From contig NZ_CP064760.1 in NCBI RefSeq assembly GCF_015565955.1, positions 3,162,001 to 3,226,000 on the forward strand: a stretch of 64,000 bases of DNA, given 5' to 3'. The number at the start of each line of letters is the position of its first letter. Within the stretch, counting starts at the first letter, position 1. The notes beneath the pieces were generated by a model. The model saw only the letters and a program-made list of their open reading frames with translations, ran no database searches and had not been told where the DNA came from. The translations under genes and the position numbers were made by a program. Positions 17,423-27,830 of this stretch are shown here, in pieces. Source of the DNA: Microbacterium schleiferi. Its GTDB lineage: Bacteria; Actinomycetota; Actinomycetes; Actinomycetales; Microbacteriaceae.

Positions 17423-18691
17423 TCACGGGTCAACGCGCACGATACGCACGGTCGCGATCCGTCGTCGATCCAGCGCAGTGACCTGAAGGGTCGCCCCGGG
17501 GATGTCGACCGTGTCGCCCACGATCGCGAGGCGCCCCAGCTGCTCGATCACGTATCCGGCTACCGTGTCGGAGCTGCCGCGCGGCAGCTCGATGCCGGTG
17601 CGTTCCTCGAACTCTTGGAGATTGAGGCGGCCCTCGATCGTGTCGCTGCCGACCATCGGATTCTCGGTGGTGTCGTATTCGTCGAAGATCTCACCCACGA
17701 CCTCTTCGACGAGATCCTCAAGCGTGACGATCCCATCGGTTCCGCCGTACTCATCGACGACGACAGCGATGTGGTGGCCGCGCGCTCGCAGACTTGTGAG
17801 CGTCGGAAGAACGCGTGCGGTAGCCGGCACGTACGGAATCTCCCGCGCCAGGGCCGTGACCGGTTGCGCACCGTCGTCGGCTGCCGCGTCGAAGAGGTCT
17901 CGTACGTGGACGAATCCGATGATGTCGTCGATCGAGGTATCGGCGACCGGGTACCGGGAGTAGGGCAGGTCGCGCACCCGTTCGATCGCCTCGCCGACGC
18001 TGGTTCCGTCATCCAGGGCGACGACCTCGGGCCGTGGGCGCATGACCTCGCTCACTTGTCGGCCCCGGAGCGACAGGACGTCGTCGAGGATGCGGCGCTC
18101 GTCTTCGGGCAGGCCCTGGTGGGAGGTGACGATGTCACGGATCTCTTCGTCGCTGAGCTCGTCGGCGGTCTTGTTCGGGTCGCCGCCGAGCAGCCGTACG
18201 AGCGCATTCGTCGACACCGACAGCAGCCAGATGACGGGACGCATCAGCACGGCGAACCCGTCCAGCACCGGCGCGACGGCGTACGCGAATTGCGCGTTGC
18301 GCTGGATCGCGAGTCGCTTGGGAACGAGTTCGCCCAGCACGAGCGAGAGGTACGCGATCGCGAGGGTCAACCCGATCGCCGCGACCGTCGCAGCGACCGG
18401 CTCCGCGAAGCCGAGAGCGGTCAGCAACGGCGTCACCGACGGGGCGATGGATGCTGCGCCGTACGCCGCCGAGGCAAAGCCGGCGACGGTGACCCCGATC
18501 TGCACCGCAGACAGGAACGTGTTCGGGTTGCGGGCAAGCGCCGCGACCCTCGCTCCCCGCTTGCCGCGCGCGGCGATCGCGTTGAGTTGACTCTCGCGAA
18601 GCGTCACGAGGGCCATCTCGGTCGCGGCGAACACGCCACCGATGAGCACGAACACCACGACAAGCGCGATGTTCCACCACAGTTCGCCCAT
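17423..18691 (-). CDS. CNNM/HlyC-CorC family membrane protein with CBS domains
   Basis: A 422-residue protein: an N-terminal CNNM (DUF21) domain with about four membrane helices (ALVVVFVLIGGVFAATEMALV, IGVTVAGFASAAYG, AIGLTLAIAYLSLVLGELVPKRLAI), then two CBS domains (VMRPRPEVVALDDGTSVGEAI and the VDEYGGTDGIVTLEDLVEEVVGEI segment), then a C-terminal CorC_HlyC domain. Members are divalent-cation (Mg2+) efflux or homeostasis proteins, formerly called hemolysins. The neighbouring manganese-linked terC fits a metal-ion theme. Confidence 0.9.
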   Translation of the reverse strand: MGELWWNIALVVVFVLIGGVFAATEMALVTLRESQLNAIAARGKRGARVAALARNPNTFLSAVQIGVTVAGFASAAYGAASIAPSVTPLLTALGFAEPVAATVAAIGLTLAIAYLSLVLGELVPKRLAIQRNAQFAYAVAPVLDGFAVLMRPVIWLLSVSTNALVRLLGGDPNKTADELSDEEIRDIVTSHQGLPEDERRILDDVLSLRGRQVSEVMRPRPEVVALDDGTSVGEAIERVRDLPYSRYPVADTSIDDIIGFVHVRDLFDAAADDGAQPVTALAREIPYVPATARVLPTLTSLRARGHHIAVVVDEYGGTDGIVTLEDLVEEVVGEIFDEYDTTENPMVGSDTIEGRLNLQEFEERTGIELPRGSSDTVAGYVIEQLGRLAIVGDTVDIPGATLQVTALDRRRIATVRIVRVDP

Positions 18692-18797
18692 CAGCGGGTC
18701 ACCCCGCCGTGCGCGGTCTCCCGGTTGCCGCCCGGGGTCACCCAGGCGCTGCGTCTGTCACCGAGGGCATCGGCACCCGCGGCCGTTCGCGTTGCGG

Positions 18798-19841
18798 TCA
18801 CGGGCGCTCCCGCGCGTCGGTGATCGCATCGGCGGCGGCATCCTCGTCGCTCGCCTTCTCGGCGATCGCGCTGGCGCGGCTGTCTTTGCGGGTCTTCGCC
18901 AGGCTCGCGACCGTGGCCACCGCGATCGTGCCCGCGATGAACAGCAGCGACACCCAGATCGGGATCTCGGGAATCACGGTGATCGGCTCTCCGCCGTTGA
19001 GGAACGGCAGCTCGTTCTTGTGAAGGGCGTGGATGAGCAGCTTCACCCCGATGAAGGCGAGGATGACGGCGAGGCCCTGTGCGAGGTAGACCAGGCGCTC
19101 CAGCAGCCCGCCGATGAGGAAGTAGAGCTGGCGAAGGCCCATGAGGGCGAAGGCGTTTGCGGTGAAGACGATGTACGCCTCCTGCGTGAGCCCGTAGATC
19201 GCGGGGATCGAGTCAACCGCGAAGATGAGGTCAACGAACCCGATCGCGATGATGACGAGGAGCATCGGGGTGACGAAGCGGCGTCCGTCCTTCTTCACCG
19301 TCAGTTTGTCACCGTTGTACTCGTCGCTCACCGGCAGGATGCGGCGCATGAACCGCATGAACTTGCCGTTGGCGGGGTCGGACTCGCCGTGGCTGAACGC
19401 CTGCCGGTAGGCGAGGTAGAGCAGCAAACCGCCGAAGATCCAGAAGACCCAGGAGAAGTTCTCGATCAGGGCAGCGCCGACGGCGATGAAGATGCCGCGC
19501 ATGATGAGGGCGATGACGATGCCGATCATCAGCACCTTCTGCTGGTAGATCTTCGGCACCGCGAAGCCGGTCATGACGATGAGGAAGACGAAGAGGTTGT
19601 CGATCGACAGAGCCTTTTCGGTCAGGTAGCCGGCGAAGTACTCGCCGCCGAAGTCCCATCCCGAGACGATCCCGATTCCCACACCGAACAGCAGGGCAAG
19701 CCCGATGTAGAACGCCGACCACCGGGCGGATTCGCCCAGGGTCGGCTCATGGGGCTTGCGCACATGCGCATAGAACTCGTACACGAAGAACGCGATCGTG
19801 ACCGCGATCGTGATGAGCCAGACCGTCAGGGTGACGTTCAC
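18798..19841 (-). CDS. terC: TerC family integral membrane protein
   Basis: A 347-residue TerC/Alx-type protein with about eight to nine membrane helices and the conserved acidic motifs LTEKALSIDNLFVFLIV and LIFAVDSIPAIYGL, thought to handle Mn2+ export or metalation of exported proteins. The start is GTG at 19841 with AGGAG nearby. A riboswitch-like leader lies directly upstream. A Ser/Ala/Asp-rich tail follows the last helix. Confidence 0.9.
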   Translation of the reverse strand: MNVTLTVWLITIAVTIAFFVYEFYAHVRKPHEPTLGESARWSAFYIGLALLFGVGIGIVSGWDFGGEYFAGYLTEKALSIDNLFVFLIVMTGFAVPKIYQQKVLMIGIVIALIMRGIFIAVGAALIENFSWVFWIFGGLLLYLAYRQAFSHGESDPANGKFMRFMRRILPVSDEYNGDKLTVKKDGRRFVTPMLLVIIAIGFVDLIFAVDSIPAIYGLTQEAYIVFTANAFALMGLRQLYFLIGGLLERLVYLAQGLAVILAFIGVKLLIHALHKNELPFLNGGEPITVIPEIPIWVSLLFIAGTIAVATVASLAKTRKDSRASAIAEKASDEDAAADAITDARERP

Positions 19842-19853
19842 AAGGGACTCCTG

Positions 19854-19985
19854 CCTTGGCGTTGATGATCAGATCTACGCCAAGGTCTTCTCCATCCCCG
19901 GAACGGGAACCGGCGGCCCGGAATGCGTTCGTCCGCATCCGTAATGACGAGCCAACCGTGGTGGAGTACTCCCCTTGGTTACGCG
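19854..19985 (-). promoter_or_regulatory. yybP-ykoY (manganese) riboswitch upstream of terC
   Basis: Read on the minus strand, the leader has CAAGGGGAGTACTCCACC (near 19979-19962) and CGTCATTACGG (near 19949-19939), the two conserved loops of yybP-ykoY Mn2+ riboswitches. The closing stem pairs CCAAGG (19978-19973) with CCTTGG (19885-19880). The same 3' strand, CCTTGGCG (19885-19878), is also perfectly complementary to CGCCAAGG (19861-19854), which runs straight into the AGGAG ribosome site. The two helices are mutually exclusive, which suggests Mn2+-dependent translation of terC. Confidence 0.85.
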
Positions 19986-20087
19986 CGACGATACCGGAAT
20001 CGCAGTTCCTATTTCTGAGAAGGGGCTGGGAGATCGGGAATCTGTTGCGGCCGCCCTTCTGCCCCCGGCGACTGCGAGGATGGCCCC

Positions 20088-20923
20088 ATGAGCGATTCGC
20101 GCGAGGCGCGGGCCGAGCAACGGCGCCGGGACGGCTCCAATGACCAGCCCGTCGAAGAAGAGATCGAGATCGAGTTCGAAGAGGTCGTCGGCGAGGGGCT
20201 GAGCGGCTGCACCGGACGTTTCGCGCGACGCTCGTCACCGGATTCCTGGGCGGGATCGAGGTCGGGATCGGCGTGCTCGTCTACCTCGGCATCCTCTACG
20301 AGACAGGGGATCAGCTGCTGGCGGGCCTCGGATTTAGCATCGGGCTCGTCGCGCTTCTGCTGGCACACAGCGAGCTCTTCACCGAGAACTTCCTGATGCC
20401 GATCGCCGCCCTGGTCGCTCGGGAAGGCACCGGAGTCGAGCTCGCCAAGCTCTGGGGCGGTACGCTGCTCGCCAATCTGCTCGGCGGCTGGCTGATCATG
20501 GCCATCATCGTCTTCGCCTTTCCCGACTGGCACCCGGTCCTCGCCGAGACCGCTCAGCACTTCATCGATGCCCCCCTCAGTCTCGAATTCGCTGCTCTCG
20601 CGATTCTCGGCGGTGCCGTCATCACTCTCATGACGAGGATGCAGACGGGCACCGAGTCCGTGCCCGCGAAGATCGCGGCGGCTGTTGCGGGCGGCTTCGT
20701 GCTCGCCGGCTTCCAGCTGTTCCACTCCATCCTGGATTCGCTGTTCGCCTTCGGGGCGATCATCAGCGGAGCTCCGATCACGTATCTGGATTGGCTGCTC
20801 TGGTTCCTGCCGGTGCTTCTGTTGAACCTGATCGGCGGCCTCCTGCTGGTCACCGTGCTGCGCATCGTGCGAACCGGGGAGCTGTTCGAGCTTCGACGCC
20901 ACAGGAACGCCGGGAGAGCTTAG
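20088..20923 (+). pseudogene. formate/nitrite transporter (FNT) family protein, frameshifted
   Basis: An FNT-like channel with six expected helices. The acidic N-terminus (MSDSREARAEQRRRDGSNDQ) ends out of frame with the channel part, which has VLVYLGILYETGDQLLAGLGFSIG, HSELFTENFL and ALVAREGTGVELAKLWGG. Restoring one G in the GG at 20205-20206 gives GLSGLHRTFRATLVTGFLGG and one continuous protein of about 278 residues. The stop TAG at 20921 lies inside the target-site duplication of the IS1380 element and is preserved. Confidence 0.8.
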
Positions 20924-22589
20924 CCTCGATCCACCGATGGACGGGGCGTTGAGCGAGCGTCGTGACGTAGAAATGCCCCTCTGATCAGGAAGAATAGAGC
21001 TTGCTTAGGGTTCTGTTCGTCTGGTCGGAGAGGCATCTCGTAGATGCAATTCAAGCACGCCCCCGCCGCAGTGTCTGCGGTGTTCGATGATCCGAATCTC
21101 GTGTCGGCCGCGGGGCTGGTGCCGATGCTCCGCCTGGCGCGTTCCGCGGGGTTGGACGAGCTCGCGCGTGAGCGGTTGAGCGTCCCGACGGATAAGGGCG
21201 CCAACGCGGGTGCGAAGGTGATGGCACTGGTCGCGGGCATGCTCGCCGGGGCGGACTCGATCGACGACATGAACCTGCTCCGCCATGGCGGAATGGGCCG
21301 GTTGTTCGACCGGACGTATGCGCCGTCGACGCTCGGGTCGTTCCTGCGGGAGTTCCGGTTCGGACACGTCCGCCAGCTCGACGCCGTCGCCTCCCGGGTG
21401 TTCGCGAATCTCGCTGTCGACGCGCCGCTGCTCCGAGCAGGCGATGGCGAGCGGGTGATGGTGGATCTGGACGACACCATCATCGAGGTCCACGGATACC
21501 AGAAGCAGGGCGCCGGTTTCGGGTACTCCGGCGTCCGGGGGCTGAACGCCCTCCTCGCCACGGCATCGACCACCTCGTCGGCGCCGGTGATCCTGGCCCA
21601 GCGGTTGCGGCAGGGGAAGACCGGGTCCCCGAAGGGGGCCGCGCGGATCGTCGGCGATGCTCTCGCCACCCTGCGCCGCACCCGCGCCGCGACCGGGGCC
21701 AGGCCGTTGCTGCGGGCGGACTCCGCGTTCTACGGACACGCGACCGTCGGCACCGCGATCAAGGCGGGCGCCGACGTGTCGGTGACCGTGAGGATGGACC
21801 CGGCGGTGAAGGCCGCGATCGCGACCATCCCGGATGATGCGTGGGAGATGATCGAGTACACCGACGCGATCCGTGACGAGACCACCGGGCAGCTGATCTC
21901 CAAAGCCGAGGTCGCCGAGGTCCCGTTCACCGCGTTCCGCTCGAGGAAGAAGGCGGAACAGGTCGCCGGACGGTTGGTGGTGCGGCGCATCCCCGATCTG
22001 AACCCGAGACAGGTGGAGCAGCCGACCCTGTTCGACGTCTACCGGCATCACGCGTTCTTCACCACCACAGCGAAGGAGGTGATGGACACGGTGGCCGCGG
22101 ACAAGACCCACCGCGGTCACGCGATCATCGAGCAGGTCCACGCCGACCTCAAAGCGGGGCCGCTCGCGCACCTGCCCTCCGGGGTGTTCACCGCGAACAG
22201 CGCCTGGCTCGTCATCGCCGTGATCGCATTCAACCTCACCCGCGCTGCCGGTCTCGTCGCCGACCGAGCGGGACGGCTCGCGAGAGCAACGACCGCGACG
22301 ATCCGCCGCACCCTGATCCACGTCCCCGCACGGCTGGCGCGCTCCGCGCGCCGAATCACGCTGCACCTGCCCGAGGCCTGGCCATGGCAGACCGCGTTCG
22401 ACCGGCTCTTCACAGCCACGCACGCGCCACCGCCAACGGTGACCACCTGACCATCGCCGCAACGCGGCACGACCGAGGACCAAGTGGACGACCGGGATGC
22501 GACGCCCGGAACTCAACCCTGCCCTCGACGCGTCACCGCGCCCCGATCATGCCGCCCCGGCACACCCACGGCTCATCGGTGGATCGAGG
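20924..22589 (+). mobile_element. IS1380-family insertion sequence, copy 1
   Basis: A 1666-bp element with terminal inverted repeats beginning CCTCGATCCACCGATG at 20924 and the complement ending at 22589, flanked by 5-bp direct repeats CTTAG (20919-20923 and 22590-22594). It encodes one intact transposase. It is inserted exactly at the end of the FNT gene, so that gene's stop is retained. The second copy at 24035 matches it apart from one visible base. Confidence 0.95.
21044..22450 (+). CDS. IS1380 family transposase (intact)
   Basis: A 468-residue DDE transposase. The N-terminal region ends with ADSIDDMNLLRHGGMGRLF; catalytic candidates are the Asp in VMVDLDDTI, the Asp in LLRADSAFYG and a Glu in HAIIEQVHADLKAGPLAHLPSG, with the usual IS1380 insertion between. 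The C-terminus is basic (VPARLARSARRITLHLPEAWPW). The complete frame and intact ends suggest this copy is capable of transposition and could act in trans on copy 2. Confidence 0.95.
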   Translation: MQFKHAPAAVSAVFDDPNLVSAAGLVPMLRLARSAGLDELARERLSVPTDKGANAGAKVMALVAGMLAGADSIDDMNLLRHGGMGRLFDRTYAPSTLGSFLREFRFGHVRQLDAVASRVFANLAVDAPLLRAGDGERVMVDLDDTIIEVHGYQKQGAGFGYSGVRGLNALLATASTTSSAPVILAQRLRQGKTGSPKGAARIVGDALATLRRTRAATGARPLLRADSAFYGHATVGTAIKAGADVSVTVRMDPAVKAAIATIPDDAWEMIEYTDAIRDETTGQLISKAEVAEVPFTAFRSRKKAEQVAGRLVVRRIPDLNPRQVEQPTLFDVYRHHAFFTTTAKEVMDTVAADKTHRGHAIIEQVHADLKAGPLAHLPSGVFTANSAWLVIAVIAFNLTRAAGLVADRAGRLARATTATIRRTLIHVPARLARSARRITLHLPEAWPWQTAFDRLFTATHAPPPTVTT

Positions 22590-22652
22590 CTTAGGCCCGC
22601 GACCCTGCGGGGGAGGCTGTCTCGCGGTCTCTATCCCGCCCCGTTCGACGAC

Positions 22653-23669
22653 TCACCCGTCCTCGCGCGGGCGGGCATGATCGGCGCGTTCCGGTGCGTA
22701 CCCAGCCTCTCCGCTGACATCGGAAATGGCATCGTTGTCTCCGGTCGCCGGTGCTGCAGGCGACGCTCCCTCGTCGAGGTCGTGCTTCTCCAGCCGAAGC
22801 GCGTCGCGAGCGTCTTCTCCCGACAACCCGAACAGGGTTCGAACGTGCACATCTCGCTGCGGGAACGGGATCTCGATGCTGTGACGCTGGAGCGCAGTAT
22901 GCAAAGCCCAGTTGTAGGCGGCTGTGACAGCGACCGGCTTCATGGTGGCTTCGGGATTGAGCCAGACGACGAGTTCGAATCCCAGTGCGCTGTCGCCGAA
23001 CTCGCTCAACCACACCTGCGGGCGTAAGGGACCTTCGAGGTCGAGTGTGAACGGCACCGCCTCCGCCGCTTCGAGCGCAGCCCTCTTCACCAACTCCTTG
23101 TCGGTACCGTACGCAACGCCGAAGGGGATGCGTACGCGGCGGCGTACCTCGCGGTGCGTCCAGTTGACGACCCGGCCTGTGACGAACTCGGAGTTCGGGA
23201 CGATGACGTCGATGTTGTCGTTGGTAACGATGGTCGTTGCACGCATCCGGATGTCGCGCACCTGCCCGGTCGCACCCGATTCGAGTTCGACGAAGTCACC
23301 GACCTTAAGTGACTTGTCCAGCAGCAGCACAATTCCCGCGACGAAGTTCGCGACGAGGGACTGCAGGCCGAACCCGAGTCCCACGCCAAGCGCACCGGCG
23401 AGGAGGGTGAACTCGCTCAGCGGAACACCCAGCTCAGAGATGACGAGAAAGAACCCGACCGTCAGGACCGTGTAGGTCACCAGGCGCGAGAGCGTGTACC
23501 AGGTGGCGGTGTGTGCCGTGTCCTTGCGCCGGGAGTAGCGCACGATCAATCGTCGCAGCACGATGGCTGCGATGATCGCGACGAACGCGATGATCGCGGC
23601 GGTGATCAGGTCGGACCACGCATACGTGTTGTCGAGGATCTCGACGACCTCCGCGTTGACGTCTGGCAT
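22653..23669 (-). CDS. MscS family mechanosensitive ion channel
   Basis: A 338-residue small-conductance mechanosensitive channel: three N-terminal helices, the pore helix LLAGALGVGLGFGLQSLVANFVAGIVLLLDK, then the beta domain (LKVGDFVELESGATGQVRDIRMRATTI) and mixed alpha/beta C-terminus. It would release solutes on hypo-osmotic shock. The gene is intact but lies between two IS1380 copies, so it could be mobilised with them. Its C-terminal tail is Asp/Glu/Ala-rich. Confidence 0.92.
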   Translation of the reverse strand: MPDVNAEVVEILDNTYAWSDLITAAIIAFVAIIAAIVLRRLIVRYSRRKDTAHTATWYTLSRLVTYTVLTVGFFLVISELGVPLSEFTLLAGALGVGLGFGLQSLVANFVAGIVLLLDKSLKVGDFVELESGATGQVRDIRMRATTIVTNDNIDVIVPNSEFVTGRVVNWTHREVRRRVRIPFGVAYGTDKELVKRAALEAAEAVPFTLDLEGPLRPQVWLSEFGDSALGFELVVWLNPEATMKPVAVTAAYNWALHTALQRHSIEIPFPQRDVHVRTLFGLSGEDARDALRLEKHDLDEGASPAAPATGDNDAISDVSGEAGYAPERADHARPREDG

Positions 23670-24034
23670 TTTCTCACCTCACCACAGACGACGACCGACC
23701 ACGAGCTGGCCCCGCCGGTGCGTCACAGACCGTCACCGATGCGAGGCGACCGTGGCGGAAACGAGGAGCCGAGTAGACATCGAGCACGCTTTGCATCGCG
23801 AGCGCATTCGACGGGTGGCCCGCTGAGCTATTCGATCCGGTACACGCGGGTCCGCATCCATTTGCCGGCTGCTCGAGCGGCGCGGTCCATCGGGCTTCCG
23901 AGCGGGTTGTCGCTGGTCATGTAGGTCCAGGTGGCTGATGGGCGGCGAAGCCCCAGCACAGTGATGTCCTGCCCCACCTGTGCAGGTGTGACTTCGCGAA
24001 TGATGTCGGCGGCGCGGTCGTAGGCGGCACTAAA

Positions 24035-25699
24035 CCTCGATCCACCGATGGACGGGGCGTTGAGCGAGCGTCGTGACGTAGAAATGCCCCTCTGATCAGG
24101 AAGAATAGAGCTTGCTTAGGGTTCTGTTCGTCTGGTCGGAGAGGCATCTCGTAGATGCAATTCAAGCACGCCCCCGCCGCAGTGTCTGCGGTGTTCGATG
24201 ATCCGAATCTCGTGTCGGCCGCGGGGCTGGTGCCGATGCTCCGCCTGGCGCGTTCCGCGGGGTTGGACGAGCTCGCGCGTGAGCGGTTGAGCGTCCCGAC
24301 GGATAAGGGCGCCAACGCGGGTGCGAAGGTGATGGCACTGGTCGCGGGCATGCTCGCCGGGGCGGACTCGATCGACGACATGAACCTGCTCCGCCATGGC
24401 GGAATGGGCCGGTTGTTCGACCGGACGTATGCGCCGTCGACGCTCGGGTCGTTCCTGCGGGAGTTCCGGTTCGGACACGTCCGCCAGCTCGACGCCGTCG
24501 CCTCCCGGGTGTTCGCGAATCTCGCTGTCGACGCGCCGCTGCTCCGAGCAGGCGATGGCGAGCGGGTGATGGTGGATCTGGACGACACCATCATCGAGGT
24601 CCACGGATACCAGAAGCAGGGCGCCGGTTTCGGGTACTCCGGCGTCCGGGGCTGAACGCCCTCCTCGCCACGGCATCGACCACCTCGTCGGCGCCGGTGA
24701 TCCTGGCCCAGCGGTTGCGGCAGGGGAAGACCGGGTCCCCGAAGGGGGCCGCGCGGATCGTCGGCGATGCTCTCGCCACCCTGCGCCGCACCCGCGCCGC
24801 GACCGGGGCCAGGCCGTTGCTGCGGGCGGACTCCGCGTTCTACGGACACGCGACCGTCGGCACCGCGATCAAGGCGGGCGCCGACGTGTCGGTGACCGTG
24901 AGGATGGACCCGGCGGTGAAGGCCGCGATCGCGACCATCCCGGATGATGCGTGGGAGATGATCGAGTACACCGACGCGATCCGTGACGAGACCACCGGGC
25001 AGCTGATCTCCAAAGCCGAGGTCGCCGAGGTCCCGTTCACCGCGTTCCGCTCGAGGAAGAAGGCGGAACAGGTCGCCGGACGGTTGGTGGTGCGGCGCAT
25101 CCCCGATCTGAACCCGAGACAGGTGGAGCAGCCGACCCTGTTCGACGTCTACCGGCATCACGCGTTCTTCACCACCACAGCGAAGGAGGTGATGGACACG
25201 GTGGCCGCGGACAAGACCCACCGCGGTCACGCGATCATCGAGCAGGTCCACGCCGACCTCAAAGCGGGGCCGCTCGCGCACCTGCCCTCCGGGGTGTTCA
25301 CCGCGAACAGCGCCTGGCTCGTCATCGCCGTGATCGCATTCAACCTCACCCGCGCTGCCGGTCTCGTCGCCGACCGAGCGGGACGGCTCGCGAGAGCAAC
25401 GACCGCGACGATCCGCCGCACCCTGATCCACGTCCCCGCACGGCTGGCGCGCTCCGCGCGCCGAATCACGCTGCACCTGCCCGAGGCCTGGCCATGGCAG
25501 ACCGCGTTCGACCGGCTCTTCACAGCCACGCACGCGCCACCGCCAACGGTGACCACCTGACCATCGCCGCAACGCGGCACGACCGAGGACCAAGTGGACG
25601 ACCGGGATGCGACGCCCGGAACTCAACCCTGCCCTCGACGCGTCACCGCGCCCCGATCATGCCGCCCCGGCACACCCACGGCTCATCGGTGGATCGAGG
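24035..25699 (+). mobile_element. IS1380-family insertion sequence, copy 2, inside secA2
   Basis: A 1665-bp copy of the element at 20924, with the same inverted repeats (CCTCGATCCACCGATG) and its own 5-bp target duplication CTAAA (24030-24034, 25700-25704). It is in the same orientation as copy 1. The one-base length difference is a missing G at 24648-24651 (GGGG against GGGGG at 21537-21541), which breaks the transposase. Independent target duplications show two separate insertion events. Confidence 0.95.
24155..25560 (+). pseudogene. IS1380 family transposase, frameshifted copy
   Basis: Same protein as at 21044 but split after SGYSGVRG-type sequence at 24655: the first 166 residues, then the remainder in another frame from about 24660. 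The halves match the intact copy. Both ends of the element are intact, so it could still be moved by the transposase of copy 1, if the missing base is real. Confidence 0.92.
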
Positions 25700-27830
25700 C
25701 TAAAGAACCCGTGGAACTCGCGCAGCGCGATGCGGTGGAACTCGTCGCGCGGGTTGACGCCGGCGAGGGCCTGCAGGTGGATTCCGTCGCGGATCTCGGT
25801 CAGGAGAGCAAGGTGGTCGCACCATTGCTCATCGAGGCACCACAGAGCGACGTCGCGGGCGAGACTGGCAACGGTCGAGGGCGACGATGCCGAGGCAAGG
25901 CGGTCGATCTCCTGCGGGATGCGTCGAGTGACCTCGACTGTGGCATGGTCACCGTTCATCACCTCGTCTCGCTCGGCAAGGACGGTGTCGCGCTGGCGAG
26001 CGATCGCGCGGTTGAAGTCCCAGGTATCACGGTGGCGGTCGCGTCGGATGCCCTCGGCGATCCGCTGCGCCTGGTCGACGATAGGTCTGAGCGTGGCCTG
26101 GTCAAGTTGCGGCCCTCCTCGTCGGATCTTCTCGAGCACGTGGTCGGGAGCGTTGGCCTGTACGAGTTCATCGGTAGTGCTCACGAACGTGAGAGTCGCG
26201 CCGGGATCGCCCTGCCTGCCTGAACGGCCGCGCAGTTGCGCATCGAGACGGCTGGACGGATACCGGCCAATCTGCAGCACCGCCAGGCCCCGCTCGCCGC
26301 GACGGCTCGATGACCGTGCTCATCGACGCCCCCAAGGCGGATATCTGTGCCACGCCCTGACATCTGGGTGGAGATCGTGACCGCCCCGAACCCCCCGGCC
26401 GCGGCGATGACCGCGGCCTCGCGCGAGTCATTGCGGGCGTTGAGCACCTGAGCGTCGATTCCCGCCTCGGCAAGCACGGTCGCGTACTGCTCAGACTGGG
26501 CGACGCTCTGCGTGCCCACGAGCACCGGCTGCCCTTCGCGATGACGCTCCCGGATCTCAACCATCACGGCATCCATCCGAGCGTGATCGTCGAGGAGGAC
26601 ACGCTGCGGCGCGTCTACCCGCTGGTTGGGTAGCCGCCGCTCGACTCGACCGGAGCGCAGCGAGTAGAACTCGGCGAGTTCCTCTGCGACAACGACGACT
26701 GTTCCGCTCATGCCCGACAGGGTCAGGTAGCGGCGCAAGAGATCCTGCACCGTGACCGTATCGAGAACGATGCCCGGCGAAGAGACGGTGAGCTGCTCCT
26801 TGGCCTCGACCGCTGCGTGCAGTCCGTCTGGCCACCGTTGCTGGTGCGCGACACGACCTCTCGCGGCGTTGATGAGTTTGATCGCGTCGTCGACGACCAA
26901 GTAGTCGACATCGCGACGAACGAGAACGCGAGCGTGGAGGGCGAGGTTGAGCCGTGTGAGTGTCGCCGTGTGTGCGGCGTCATAGAGGTTCACGCCGCCG
27001 AGCCTGTTTTCTAGGAGATCGAGGCCGGCGTCGGTCAGCGAGACAGTGGCTTGGTCGGCATCGACGACGTAGTGCACATCGATGTCGAGTTCCTGCACCA
27101 AGGCGTTAGCCAGTGTGAAGTCTCCGGGGGTGTCCGGGGACGTTCCGGCAAGAACGAGCGGTGACATCGCCTCATCGATCATCACGGCATCGGCCTCGTC
27201 GACAATCGCGACATCCAGCACCGGATGCACCCGGTCTGCTTCGGCCGTCGCGAATCGGTCCCGGAGCACGTCGTACCCGACCTCGCTGACCGGCGCGTAG
27301 ACGACGTCGCATCGGTACATCTCAGCGCGCGTCGACGGCGGCGTGTGCTGACCGACCCAGCCGACACGGATGCCGAGGAGCTCGAACAGCGGACGCATCC
27401 ACGCGGCATCGCGTTCCGCCAGGTAGTCGTTCACCGACAGCACATGCACCCGGCGACCCGCGACGACGAAAGCTGCCGCGGCGAGGGCGCCAGCGAGAGT
27501 CTTCCCTTCACCGGTGTCCATCTCGACCGCGTTTCCCGCTGCCAACGCGCAAGCCGCCAGCAACTGCTCATCGAACGGCTCCTGCCCGAGCGCGCGCAGG
27601 GCAGCCGTGCGGAGGACCGCTAACAGCTCAGCGGTCGGCTCGACCACAGCACCACGACCAGGGGAGATCAGTGCCTCCCGCGCGGCGCGTGACAACTCGA
27701 CGTCATTGAGATCGTCAGCCCACTGCCGGCTCTCGTTCGCCGCAGAGACGACTCGACGAAAGCCCCGGAACGACGCGGAGCCGGGCGCCCCGATCACTCG
27801 CTCCATCCACCGCCTCATGCCGCCATCCAA

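Larger units (their letters stand above)
23828..27830 (-). pseudogene. secA2: accessory Sec translocase ATPase SecA2, interrupted by IS1380
   Basis: A SecA-type ATPase: Walker A in AVEMDTGEGKTLAG, LSVNDYLAERDAAWMRPLFELLGI, Walker B VAIVDEADAVMIDEA, and QMSGRGTDIRLGG of the second RecA domain. Two lesions are visible. A frameshift in the C/G run at 26288-26291 (one missing base joins AVAASGG to LAVLQIGRYPSSRLDAQLRGRSGRQGD). And the IS element at 24035-25699 splits the C-terminal part: the sequence reads REFHGFFS before and AAYDRAADIIREVT after, restored exactly when the IS and one CTAAA copy are removed. The remaining tail ends at 23828. Unless excised, the gene cannot give a full-length protein. 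Confidence 0.9.

Noticed and set aside
21005-22516. Long minus-strand frames inside both IS1380 copies
   Set aside because: They mirror the transposase gene and encode Arg/Gly/His-rich sequence; repeated only because the IS is repeated.
20924-25699. The mscS gene as cargo of a single composite transposon
   Set aside because: Each IS has its own 5-bp target duplication, so they inserted one by one; only future joint mobilisation is possible.
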